64,000 nt of DNA. Source: Petaurus breviceps papuanus (lineage: Eukaryota > Chordata > Mammalia > Diprotodontia > Petauridae). Under the pieces are notes generated by a model. That model did no database searches and had not been told where the DNA came from. It was given only the letters and a program-made list of their open reading frames with translations. This document shows, in pieces, positions 22,313 to 31,189 of this stretch. The translations under genes were made by a program, and so were the position numbers. The stretch covers positions 9,490,587 to 9,554,586 of the forward strand of contig JAMXIF010000073.1 of NCBI GenBank assembly GCA_028583685.1, read 5' to 3'. Within the stretch, counting starts at the first letter, position 1. Each line of letters begins with the position of its first letter.

Positions 22313-22735
22313 TCCCTTGAAAATCAGTCAGGTGATTTCTAAACTTCCAGGCTGGGGGCTGATAGCCCCAGGAGAAGCTGCTGTCTCTGCTGGGCCCCCC
22401 CCCCCCCAGCCCTCTCTTACCTGGCTCCAATGGATCCCCCCATCCCATGGTGAGATGCTGGTGAGAGGGCTGCGAATTGCCCTAGGGGTGGGTGAGTCCT
22501 CGGGCTGGGGCTCCTTCTCTCTCTGTTGTAGTCTGCTCTCTTGTCTGAGCTGCTGCAGCCCCCATGTGCTTGGAACTCCCCCTGCCCAGACCCATGTGGG
22601 CACTTTCCTGGGCTGGATTCTGCCACTTTCTGTCTCCCAGTGGATTTTGACACTATAAAATCTGTTCAGAGTCACTTTTTAAAGTTTAGTGACAGAATTC
22701 ACAGAGGAGCTTAGAAAAGTTACTGCTTCCATTTT

Positions 22736-22745
22736 GCCATCTTGG
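22736..22745 (-). promoter_or_regulatory. Outer YY1-like start motif of the L1
   Basis: Minus strand 'ccaagatggc' 12 bases from the element end at 22757, matching the HAL1 arrangement. Confidence 0.5.
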
Positions 22746-22757
22746 CTCCACCCCCCC

Positions 22758-22925
22758 AAACTTAAACATTTCAATGACAATACATTTTTGCAAAGGACCA
22801 GAAGAAAGACCTTCAAAATAAAGAAAATGAAATTCCAACGACACAAAATTTTTCTGTAGCCACAAGAAATCACAGAAGGGAATAAAATAGTTATTACCCA
22901 AAGCAAAAGAACTTAAGCCACTGTT
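22758..22925 (+). mobile_element. L1 ORF1 C-terminal fragment
   Basis: Homologous to 13054-13220 (same order of 'aaacttaaacatttcaatga', 'aaagaaaatgaaattccaac', 'caagaaatcacagaagggaa', 'caaagcaaaagaacttaa'). It is an old ORF1 piece whose first 15 bases are also the right target duplication of the large L1. Confidence 0.55.
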
Positions 22926-22949
22926 AAAAAGTTAAATGGGCCTCCTTGG

Positions 22950-23095
22950 ACATTAATGAGGTCCCCATTCTTAAAGGTCTTTAAGTTCAGTTTGGATGTT
23001 CAGTTACTGGTGGAGATGGAAAATTTATTCTCAGTCTATTGTACTGGATAATCTCAATGGTACTTTCCAGATCTGAGATGCTATGATCCTGTAAC
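22950..23095 (+). mobile_element. CR1/L3-type LINE 3' end
   Basis: 'aaaggtctttaagttcagtt', 'ttgtactggataatctcaat' and 'agatctgagatgctatgatc' follow the CR1/L3 3' consensus pattern (ggtcttcaag ... tggactagatgacct ... gattctatgat). Confidence 0.55.
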
Positions 23096-23127
23096 ATAAT
23101 TTCTCCTAATCCTGGCTCTGGGTCTTA

Positions 23128-23132
<5 letters not shown>

Positions 23133-23158
<26 letters not shown>
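23133..23158. repeat. (CA)n microsatellite
   Basis: Thirteen ca units. Confidence 0.95.
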
Positions 23159-23224
23159 GTGTAAAAACCATCTACACAGAAGTACAAAGCCCAAGGAGTC
23201 AATATGACTTACGTCATAGGGTGT

Positions 23225-23395
23225 TAGTGTAGTATATGGAAAGAACACTCACCTGGGAGCTGAGATCTGTAATCTGCTTTTGGCTTTGTTACTAACTAGC
23301 TACATGACCTTAAATGTCTCTTAAATCCAGTTTTCCTAATGCAAAAATGAGGGTATTGGACTCAAATATCCCTAAGGTTTCTTCTCCATCTAGGT
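23225..23395 (+). mobile_element. MIR-type SINE
   Basis: 'ctagctacatgaccttaaat', 'aaaaatgagggtattggact' and 'cctaaggtttcttctccatc' follow MIR order, truncated at the LTR boundary. Confidence 0.55.
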
Positions 23396-23398
23396 TCC

Positions 23399-23928
23399 TG
23401 TGGCAGCAAGCACCCCAGCATCCCCAGGGTGGCTGCCAACACAGGTTCTTAGATCAGCTTTGCTAAAAGAAAGCAACTCAAAATTGGTTAACAAGCTTCC
23501 TTTAATCAGTCAAATATATATACCATTTACCTAGTTCAGGGGAAAAAGGTCAGCACCCCGAACTTCAGAGTATACAGACAGAATTATCAAGACAGAAAAA
23601 CAGATCAAGTAGACAGGTTTCCAAACTGTCCAACCATTATATCCATGCCAAATCAACATCTGGGTTTTTCAAAGCCGGGGGGCTCTCAACAACAGCTTCC
23701 CAAAGTCTCATCTGATCAAATCACAGAACACTTCTCAAAGTGAGCCCCAAAACAAAGCCTCAAATCAGGGTTTATATAGTCTTCTCCTGGCTCAGAGAAT
23801 GTAACAACCTTATGGACCCACTGGCCAATCAAAAAGTATCTACTGAAAGACAAGCCTTCCACCCCAGGCTCCAGGTGCACTTTAGCTTAGGGGCAGGGAA
23901 GATCTTAAAAATTTACATTCCCATTACA
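23399..23928 (-). mobile_element. Solo LTR, family A (ERV fossil)
   Basis: 530 bp with TG...CA ends ('tgtggcagcaagcacc' and 'ttacattcccattaca'). It aligns along its whole length with the reverse complement of 34386-34921. The minus strand has a TATA-like 'ctatataaac'. I see no clear target duplication and no internal virus sequence. It is a fossil of moderate age. Confidence 0.8.
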
Positions 23929-24350
23929 TTTGGCCCCAGGGTTGGAGTAGTACTTAGAGATTATTGAATTATACTTGGTGAATGCTGTATTTTGAATGAT
24001 GCTATATTTTGATTTTCTCTGTTCTTAATTTTTCACTGAATAAAATGGAGAGCACCTATGCTGGTATTTCGAACCTTGGGAAGTTGCCTTTGCTTGGCAT
24101 TACAGTTCCATGACCCTCAATACTTAAAGTACTCAAAAAGATCTGTAGCATTATAGATCTTTTCTTTCCAGTGGGATTGTAAATCATTCACATCTGCACA
24201 TCCTATGTGATTCTTTACATGTCCTTCCATAAATTTGCCAAGGTGGTCCATCCCACATGCTAAGGATTTTCTTTGCTTTCTCCTGACTTCAGAAAGACCT
24301 TCCTCTTTAATCCTTTTTAATCTTAGTGCTTTTCCTCAAAGACTACCTTT
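23929..24350. other. Unassigned intergenic sequence
   Basis: No repeat that I can name and no coding signal. Confidence 0.35.
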
Positions 24351-24360
24351 AATTTATGAT

Positions 24361-24370
24361 ACACACACAC

Positions 24371-24413
<43 letters not shown>

Positions 24414-24422
24414 AGCGAGCGC
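24361..24422. repeat. (AC)n/(GT)n microsatellite with GCGA end
   Basis: A short (ac) run, then about 17 gt units, then 'gcgcgcgagcgagcgc'. It gives a false Cys/Val open frame. Confidence 0.95.
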
Positions 24423-24424
24423 AT

Positions 24425-24640
24425 AGGCAGCCAGATGGCACAACAGATAGAGTGCTGCACCTGGACTCAAGAAGACTCATCTTTCCAGTTCAACTCTGGT
24501 CTTGGGTGCTAAGTTGTGTGACCCTAGACAAGTTGCTTAATCCTGTGTGCTTTTGTTTTCTCATCTGTAGAATGAGCTGGGGAAGGAAATAGCAAACCAG
24601 TATCTTTGCCAAGAGGACACCAAATAGCATCAAAAAGAAA
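24425..24640 (+). mobile_element. RTE-tailed SINE (MAR-type)
   Basis: 'aggcagccagatggcacaac' head, 'gtgaccctagacaagttgct' CORE, 'gctggggaaggaaatagcaa' and 'tatctttgccaagaggacac' tail. Confidence 0.75.
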
Positions 24641-24669
24641 GAGAGAGAATGTTGTCTCCCCATTGAAAG

Positions 24670-24755
24670 GACTTTTGCCTTTCTTTGTATTTCTAGTGAT
24701 TAGCACAGTGCCTGGCATACAGTAAGTGTTTAATAAATGGCAGGTAACTAACTGA
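24670..24755 (+). mobile_element. L2-type 3' terminus
   Basis: 'tgattagcacagtgcctggc' then 'agtaagtgtttaataaatgg', the L2 end signature. Confidence 0.6.
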
Positions 24756-25371
24756 CACTGACATCTCAGGGATGCCAGAATAGTGATTTGGCTGTCCACC
24801 TGTCATACCTCATCGTTACTTTTGACCAGCCCATCTATTCTTGCTAATCACACATTTCCCTGCTGATTTTTTTAAAAAAATTTGTTCTTCAAAGTTCCAT
24901 AGAGTCAGGAGCCAACCAAAACCAGTTCAAACTGCCTTTTGAGAGCTGATTGTAAAATTATCAATGTGACCATTGACATTTCAGAAATTAGCAAATGCTA
25001 CAAATCAGGGCTTGATTTATTGTTTGTTAATGATCTAAACTTAAGAAAGTTCTTAATAACTACTAATTATATATCATAAACAAATAACAATAGCAAAAAC
25101 ATTAATAATGCAGATTAAACTTAAAAGCATGTCCTGCAAATATTTTGCTTTCCTGGGGGCCAGCTGTTAAACATTTACCAGTACACCCTTGCTGAGGGGT
25201 TCTATATTACTGTCATTTTATGCCCACTGTACTGCTCTCCCTTTCCCTCTGTGAGATACTCATTTATAGTTCTGCAGATCCTGTTGTGTGCCATGTCTCA
25301 GAGTTGTATAACAACACTGATGGTATGTTGGTAGTATGGAGCCACTTTACAAATTTATTTTAAAATGTACA
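24756..25371. other. Unassigned AT-rich intergenic sequence
   Basis: Nothing recognisable. No frame above background. Confidence 0.35.
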
Positions 25372-25542
25372 GGGGCAGCTAGGTGGCACAGAATAGAGCA
25401 CCAGCCCTGGAGTTGGGAAGACTGGAGCTCAAATTGGGCCTCAAACACTTGACACACTTACTAGCTGTGTGACCTTGGGCAAGTCACTTAATCCCAATTG
25501 CCTTGCCTTCCCTTCCCACCTCCAAAAAAAAAAAAAAAGAAA
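25372..25542 (+). mobile_element. tRNA-headed CORE-SINE
   Basis: 'ggggcagctaggtggcacag' head, CORE segment, 15-base poly-A. Confidence 0.85.
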
Positions 25543-25568
25543 GATGTATCAAAATGACCATGGCCCTG

Positions 25569-26500
25569 TGTAACACCAAGCAAAAGCAACTTACAGGTTC
25601 AGATTATGAGAGCATAATAACTTTCCATTTATTCAGTAACAGATTAAGGCAAAACATTCACAGAAAAGAGAAAAATCAAAATACAGGGTAATTTAATCAT
25701 TTAGTACGTTCTCATTCAATCACAAAGTACAAAAGTCAAAGTACTCCACCCCTGGATAGTCTCAATTGGAGATTAGTTTCCAATCATAAACAAAGTACAT
25801 TCATATGGTCAGTCACAAGACACAAAGGCCATACACCCCTAGGTCACACCTAGCTTACAATATCTTCACAGCATTCAATACCCAAGGAGAGGTCTTTTCT
25901 TCATCTTGACCAGAGGCAAGTTCTCAGTGGTTTCTGCTCCTGGGAAGACACAGCTTAACAAAGACACAATAACAAACATACACATTACCACTGTCTGCTG
26001 GTGAAATCAACCTAGACCCAACAATAAGGTCGGAGGAATTAGTACATTACAAATCATCAGTACAGTCCCAGGACCCCTGAAGACATCAACAAGACCCTCC
26101 TCCAGAATTTCCGTGAACATACAACAAGAAAATCCTTTCAGGTCTTCTGAACCAACAGCAAGGTCCCAGAACTTCTGCAACAATGACATCCTCCATTGGC
26201 AGACGAATCTGACAAAGTAACATCAAAACAGACAGACCAAGTACCAGCACTACAGTCAAGCTTCCTCCCAGTTCAGTCCTCAGTTCTCATTTCTCTCTCT
26301 CCAGCAGTAGCAGAAGTTCTTCTGGCCTCTCTCTGCTTGGGCCCCTCCCTATATACAGGGTACCAGCTCTGCCTAGTTCAGCCCTGTCTTGTCCTATCAA
26401 CTAGTCTATCCCACTGTAGGGTTCACAAACTCTGGGTCTTAACATTTAACCCGAAATCCAAGCCAATACAAGGGAATCTTTAAATTCCATCACCATTACA
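25569..26500 (-). mobile_element. Solo LTR, family A-related, long variant (ERV fossil)
   Basis: 932 bp, TG...CA ends ('tgtaacaccaagc' and 'caccattaca'). Perfect 5-bp target duplication 'ccctg' at 25564-25568 and 26501-26505. The ends match those of 40748-41231. No internal virus genes, so a solo LTR left by recombination between two LTRs. A 5-bp duplication fits class III/ERVL-like or related groups, but the class is not settled. Confidence 0.8.
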
Positions 26501-26799
26501 CCCTGTGATCTTCAACGTGATAGGCATGGATCAGACCATCTCTAAGGTCCCTTCTAGCTCTGACCTTCTCTGGTTGTATGAACTTGTTCCTTGACTCTGC
26601 TTGAGGACTTTTGACCAATTAATTGAATGGCTGATAATTTATGCAGGCATGATGTGTTTACAAGAGAAACATTATATCTTCTGAGCTTACAACCTTGACT
26701 ATATTTGTTTAGGGAGTGAACTAGCTTTCAAAAGGAGCTTGTAGGGAGATTGAAAGGATGGTCCCATTCCATTTGCCAAAATGGTAGCTATTTTAATTT

Positions 26800-26958
26800 T
26801 TTTCTTTTCTTTTTTGGAGGGAGGAAAGGCAATTAGGGTTAAGCGACTTGCCCAAGGTCAAACAGCTAGTAAGTGCCAAGTGTCTGAGACCGGATTTGAA
26901 CTGAAGTCCTCCTGACTCCAGGGCCAGTGCTCTGTCCATTGCACCACCTCACTGCCCC
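26800..26958 (-). mobile_element. tRNA-headed CORE-SINE
   Basis: Poly-T side, 'gttaagcgacttgcccaagg', head '...caccacctcactgcccc'. Perfect 15-bp target duplication 'tagctattttaattt' at 26785-26799 and 26959-26973. Confidence 0.9.
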
Positions 26959-26974
26959 TAGCTATTTTAATTTG

Positions 26975-27384
26975 ATGGAGAACATGGAAGTAAATAATTG
27001 TGATTATGCAGAATATAACTAGAAGCTTACTCATGATGAAATCTAATTTTCTTCTCCTTGACCCAATAGTTTTTCAGAATAAATTAAATAGTACCTGTTC
27101 ATACTGTTCCACTGAATTTATAAGTAGGCCACTTCCAAGAGACCTCTCAGATGATTTATATATACCAGACTTGAGCCAATAGATGTACCTTAGGGTATGC
27201 TCAGGATAGAACAAAACATTGTTTTTCCATGAAAAGGGAAGATTTAAGAGGGAGGGCAGGATGCTAAGAAAAGGGCAGCAGAGAAGCACATAGATGTTAG
27301 AGCTTAATTTTTTCGATTGCCAGCTTACTTTTCCAACAATTTTTCAGGCGCTGGTTTATATTGGAGCTGGTGACTGAGGGAGGT
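26975..27384. other. Unassigned intergenic sequence
   Basis: Short open frames on both strands, no family features. Confidence 0.35.
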
Positions 27385-27515
27385 TGTGGAATCTCATTCC
27401 CTGGAGATCTTTAATAGCAATAATAACAAGAGGGGTGTCCATTGGGCTGGAGAAGTCTCTGTATACTCAGACTAGGAGAGAGAAATGGACTAGATGAACC
27501 TTAGCAAATTTTTTC
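27385..27515 (+). mobile_element. CR1/L3-type LINE 3' end
   Basis: 'gggaggttgtggaatctcat', 'tccctggagatctttaatag' and 'aaatggactagatgaacctt' follow the CR1/L3 terminal pattern. Confidence 0.6.
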
Positions 27516-27554
27516 CATTTCCATATTATCATTAAGAGTTATGAGGTTATGAAG

Positions 27555-27870
27555 AAATGCTGGATTTGGATCTGGGCAACCTATGTTTGAATCCAACTTT
27601 AGACACTAAGTGGTTATGAATGGAGTGAACCATCAGTTTACAGTTCCAGGTCTCAGATTCCTCATCTGTAAAATGGGGTCAATAATCTACCTCACAGGGT
27701 TGTGCTGGGGATCAAGTAAGATAATGTTTATGATGAGCTTTATAAATCTTAAACAACTACACATCTATAAATTAAAATAAAGAAAATAATATTTATATTG
27801 CCTACTTCCTAGGTTTCTTATGAGGAAAGGACATTGTGAACCTTAAAGCACTAAAAAAAATGCAAGTGAT
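27555..27870 (+). mobile_element. MIR-type SINE(s)
   Basis: 'tcctcatctgtaaaatgggg', 'ctacctcacagggttgtgct' and 'aagtaagataatgtttatga' form a MIR 3' half. A second partial tail ('cttcctaggtttcttatgag') follows at 27800. Confidence 0.65.
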
Positions 27871-28189
27871 AATTATTGCTATGCTATATTTATATTATTT
27901 AAGGCACTTTTATATATAGTCAAATTTCAATCATCCATGAAGACAAAAGTGATTTATATGATTTGAAGAAATGGGTAACACTGAAAATATTTTTATTTTG
28001 CTTTGGAACATAGAACTATTCACACACACACACATGCAAGAATGAGAACACTGAAGCACATTTACTATTGCTAGCCTACCACTTGAATGGTTAGCACTAA
28101 GGATGGAAAGTACACAGTAGATGTTCACTTTGGTTCACATCAAAATATAGTTAATAAGTGCCTACTACATACAGGGCATTGTGCTAGTT

Positions 28190-29043
28190 GTTTGGTTTCT
28201 TTGATTGACTATGGCTCCACCATTTGCTGGATTATGGGGAAAGCAAAGGAGTTCCAGAAAAACATCTACTTCTGCTTCTACTTCATTGACTACACGAGAG
28301 CCTTTGATTGTGTGGATCACCACAAAACATGGAAAGTCCTCAAAGAGATGGGAGTACCAGATTATCTTACTTGTCTCCTGAAGAAGTTGTATGTGGGTCA
28401 AGAAACAACAGACCCAAAAATGGAACAACTGATGGGTTTAAGATTGGAAACAAGGCTGTATTATTTATTTAACACATAAGCAGAGTGCATTGTATGAAAT
28501 TCCAGTCTGGATAAATCAAAAGTCAGAAGCAAGGTATCAGGGGAAAATATCAACAATCTCAGGTATGCAGATGATACCCCTCTGGTGTCAGAAAGTAAAG
28601 GAAAATTAAGAAGCCTCTTGATGAGGGTGGAAGAGGAGAGTGTAAAAGTTGACTTGAAGCTTATCATCAAAAAAAGAAAAAGTAAGATCATGATAATTGG
28701 TCCTATTTCTTCCTGGCAAATAGAGGGAGAAGAAATGGAAGCAGTGTCAGATTTTATATTCTTGGGCTCAAAGATCATTGCAGATGGTAACTGCAGCCAT
28801 GTAATTGAAAGATGTCTGCTCTTTGAAAGGAAAGCTGTGGCAAATCTGTACAGCACACCAAAAAGCAGAGAAATCCCCTTACTGACAAAGGTCTGTGTAG
28901 TCAAAGCTATGGTTTTCCAAGCAGCAGAGTATGGCTGTGAATGTTGGATTGTAAGGAAAGCTGGGAGATGCAGAACTGTGGTATTGGAGAAGACTTTCGA
29001 GAGTCCATTGGATAGCAAAGAGATCAAATTGGTAGATACTTAA
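28190..29043 (+). pseudogene. RTE reverse transcriptase fragment
   Basis: Two open stretches. The first (frame 28087-28479) reads 'FYFIDYTRAFDCVDHHKTWK', with the first catalytic Asp, and 'KEMGVPDYLTCLLKKLYVGQ'. The region with the GVRQGC-type motif is largely lost near 28440. 'NNLRYADDT' (about 28550-28576) gives the YADD active site, just upstream of a second open stretch at 28585-29043 with 'LMRVEEESVKVDLKLIIKK', 'PISSWQIEGEEMEAVSDFIF' and 'CSHVIERCLLFERKAVANLY'. No endonuclease domain is present. Confidence 0.85.
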
Positions 29044-29320
29044 AGAAATTTACTCTATTCATTGGAAGGACAGATATTGAAGCTGAAGCTTAAGTACTTT
29101 GGCCACATGAGAAGCCAGGACTCATTTCAAAAGGTCCTGATGCTGGGAAAGATTAAAGGCAAAAGGAGAAAGGATGGCAAGGATGAGATGGATAGATAGT
29201 GTCATGGAAGCAATGAACATGAGCTTAGACAGATTTCAGGAAATAGAGGAGGAGAGAAGGACCTGGCATGGGGTCATGAAGAGTCAGACCCTACTCAATG
29301 ACTGGGTCTGACAACAGCAA
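28190..29320 (+). mobile_element. RTE (BovB-group) LINE fossil
   Basis: Covers the reverse transcriptase and the 3' end of an RTE element. The 3' end 'atgaagagtcagaccctact' is the same type of tail carried by the MAR-type SINEs in this window. 5'-truncated and internally shortened around 28430-28500. It is a likely relative of the element that mobilised those SINEs, though this copy is dead. Confidence 0.85.
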
Positions 29321-29329
29321 CAAAGTATA

Positions 29330-30140
29330 ATTCAAGATATCATCAGTTCACAGGAAATTGGGATGCGGCAGTATGATTTCATTGAAGCTCTGGGAACGAG
29401 ACTAATGGGAGCATTTATTCCGTATATTCCTTAAGGACCCAGAATTCTTCTGGGGTATTGTGTGAATGAGAAAAAGACTGGTTCTCACTGGCGGTATGAT
29501 AGCATGAAAAGAACAATGGATTTAGAGAGAAAGGACCCAAGTTCTCTTGCTTTCTCTCAGTGGACTATTCCTGTCTTCTAGCACATTATTTATTTGAACT
29601 TGAAATTCTTCATTTGATTTCTTTGTTCTTTAGGTTTTTTTACTTCTCTAAAGGAAGGTTCGAAAACTTCTTCCAGCTTTAAGTCTTTAATTCTAGTCAG
29701 AATGGTGCCTTCCAGAATTTGAATGAGTTTCCAGCTCTCTAGGCTAGAGGTTTTGCTCCAGAAATTGGGACAACGCTGTCATTTGGGCGGGAGTTTCTTA
29801 TACTTGGATTCCTGTTGGATCAAAATATTGTGTCCAATTCACTCAGAGCTTAACTAACCTTTGAGTTTAGGCAAAATCCAACTTTTCAAGATACAAATCT
29901 CAACTCAGTCCTAAATGGATTCCTATTTTCGCTTTGGAAGAATCTCTTCTATAGGGATCTGCTGGTATAGACTCCCCTCAAAATACTGTATTTGTCCAAA
30001 GTTTACCTACCTGAAGCTCTGCAAATATGTGTTCAATTTTTTGTTATCTAATTAGTTTGTTTCCTTTCATTCCATCAGAGAAGTGTTTGAACTTCATAAA
30101 GGTATCATTGAATGTTAACACTTTAACAATTCATTACTTC
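29330..30140. other. Unassigned intergenic sequence
   Basis: A weak MIR-like phrase lies at 29490-29560. Otherwise nothing recognisable. Confidence 0.35.
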
Positions 30141-30153
30141 TATTAATTACTCT

Positions 30154-30957
30154 GGTTCCCTATTTTGATCCTTTTTGTCCCCAGAAAAGGATTCTGTGGT
30201 CTGATTGTGCTTCCTCTGCTTGCTCATCTTGCCAGTCAATTACTTGACTTTTGAGCTCTTTGCCATGGTAGAACTCTGCTTCCAGAGTGGAGAGAGCTGT
30301 GTCCCAAATTTCTGGGGTTTTCACAAATGTTGTCAGAGGTCTGAGGAGGGCTCCTTCTCTACAGTCACCACAAGCTCTGGCACACTGGTGTTTCACCAGT
30401 GACTCAGATCCAAGCAGGTCAAAGCAAGATTAATTACCCTCTGAATGGTCGCTTGGTCCCCCTACAATCTGCAGGCCAGGAGCTCCAGGGGCAGCCACGT
30501 GGCAGCAGCTGCAGCCGCTGTGCCTCCACCACCTCTTACCCCAGGGGCAGGGGCTGTACTGCATTCTTCTGTCACCCAGTTCCAACAGAGTTCACCACTG
30601 ACCTTTTACTTTGTCTTTGGTGTTTATGGGTTGAAAAGTCTGGAAACCTCCACAGCTGCTGGTGCTTCACTCTCCTGAAGTCCTCTCCGGCTGCTCTGGG
30701 CTGCTGGTCTGGGCTGCCCCAGGTCCAACCTGCAGTGGCTAATGTGGGATAACACTCAGCTCCCAGCTCGGTGCAATAGACCCTTCCTGTCAGCCTGCCG
30801 GGCTGCCTTCAGCGGGAGATTTGTCTTTCTCTGTCACTTTGTGGGTTCTATAGCTCTAAAATTTGTTTGCAGTCATATTTTGCAGGTTGGAGGTGGTTGG
30901 TGTGGGAGCTCATGCCATTTCCTGCTTCTACTCTGCCATCTTGGCTCTGCCCACCTC
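30154..30957 (-). mobile_element. Orphan HAL1 5' end (5' UTR and first ORF1 codons)
   Basis: Minus strand starts with 'ccaagatggc' (30935-30944), runs through a 5' UTR closest to HAL1 A, includes the phrase 'accatggcaaagagctcaaa' and stops just inside ORF1 ('ggacaaaaaggatcaaa'). The rest of the element is absent. 'aattactct' occurs at both borders (30145-30153 and 30962-30970). Confidence 0.75.
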
Positions 30958-30984
30958 TGTGAATTACTCTTTGTTTTTCTTCCC

Positions 30985-31182
30985 CCCTTAATACTATTTC
31001 ATTTAATCCTCACAACAACTCTACAAAGTAGATTCTCTTATTATTCTAATTCTACTGATGAGGAAACTGAGGCTAAGAGGTTAAGTGACTTTTTTGGGGC
31101 CCTGTAAGTATCATAGGCAAGATTTGAACTCATCTTCCTGAGTCCAAGTCCAAGCCTCTATCCATTGGGCCACTCAGCTTCC
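30985..31182 (-). mobile_element. MIR/THER1-type SINE
   Basis: 'cctcacaacaactctacaaa', 'ctgatgaggaaactgaggct', 'gaactcatcttcctgagtcc' and 'ctatccattgggccactcag' in antisense MIR/THER1 order. Confidence 0.7.
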
Positions 31183-31189
31183 ATACTCT

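Larger units (their letters stand above)
14200..22757 (-). mobile_element. L1 element, nearly full structure, antisense
   Basis: Minus-strand order: 5' UTR (22757-about 21880), ORF1 (21879-20859), spacer (20858-20080), ORF2 (from 20077) with the endonuclease and reverse transcriptase regions, ORF2 C-terminus (about 17610-17346), and part of the 3' UTR (14445-about 14200). HAL1 copy C splits it at 14460-17344. A 15-bp duplication (14185-14199 and 22758-22772) brackets the whole. About 1 kb of ORF2 is deleted near 17610, between the reverse transcriptase and the C-terminus. Several frameshifts make it inactive. The 5' UTR looks composite (see findings). Confidence 0.8.
21880..22757 (-). promoter_or_regulatory. 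L1 5' UTR, apparently composite
   Basis: GC-rich relative to its surroundings. It contains two L1-type start motifs about 430 bases apart (22736-22745 and 22303-22312). The outer part, up to about 22318, resembles HAL1 5' UTRs ('aaaaagtgactctgaacaga' against 'aaaaagtgactataaacaaa'). The inner part is a different 5' UTR. Overlapping open frames on both strands here are not genes. Confidence 0.55.

Noticed and set aside
22317-22675. 113- and 115-codon open frames on opposite strands
   Set aside because: Both lie inside the GC-rich L1 5' UTR. They overlap each other and have no family features.
24235-24592. Cys/Val repeat frames
   Set aside because: Translation of the GT microsatellite running into a SINE.
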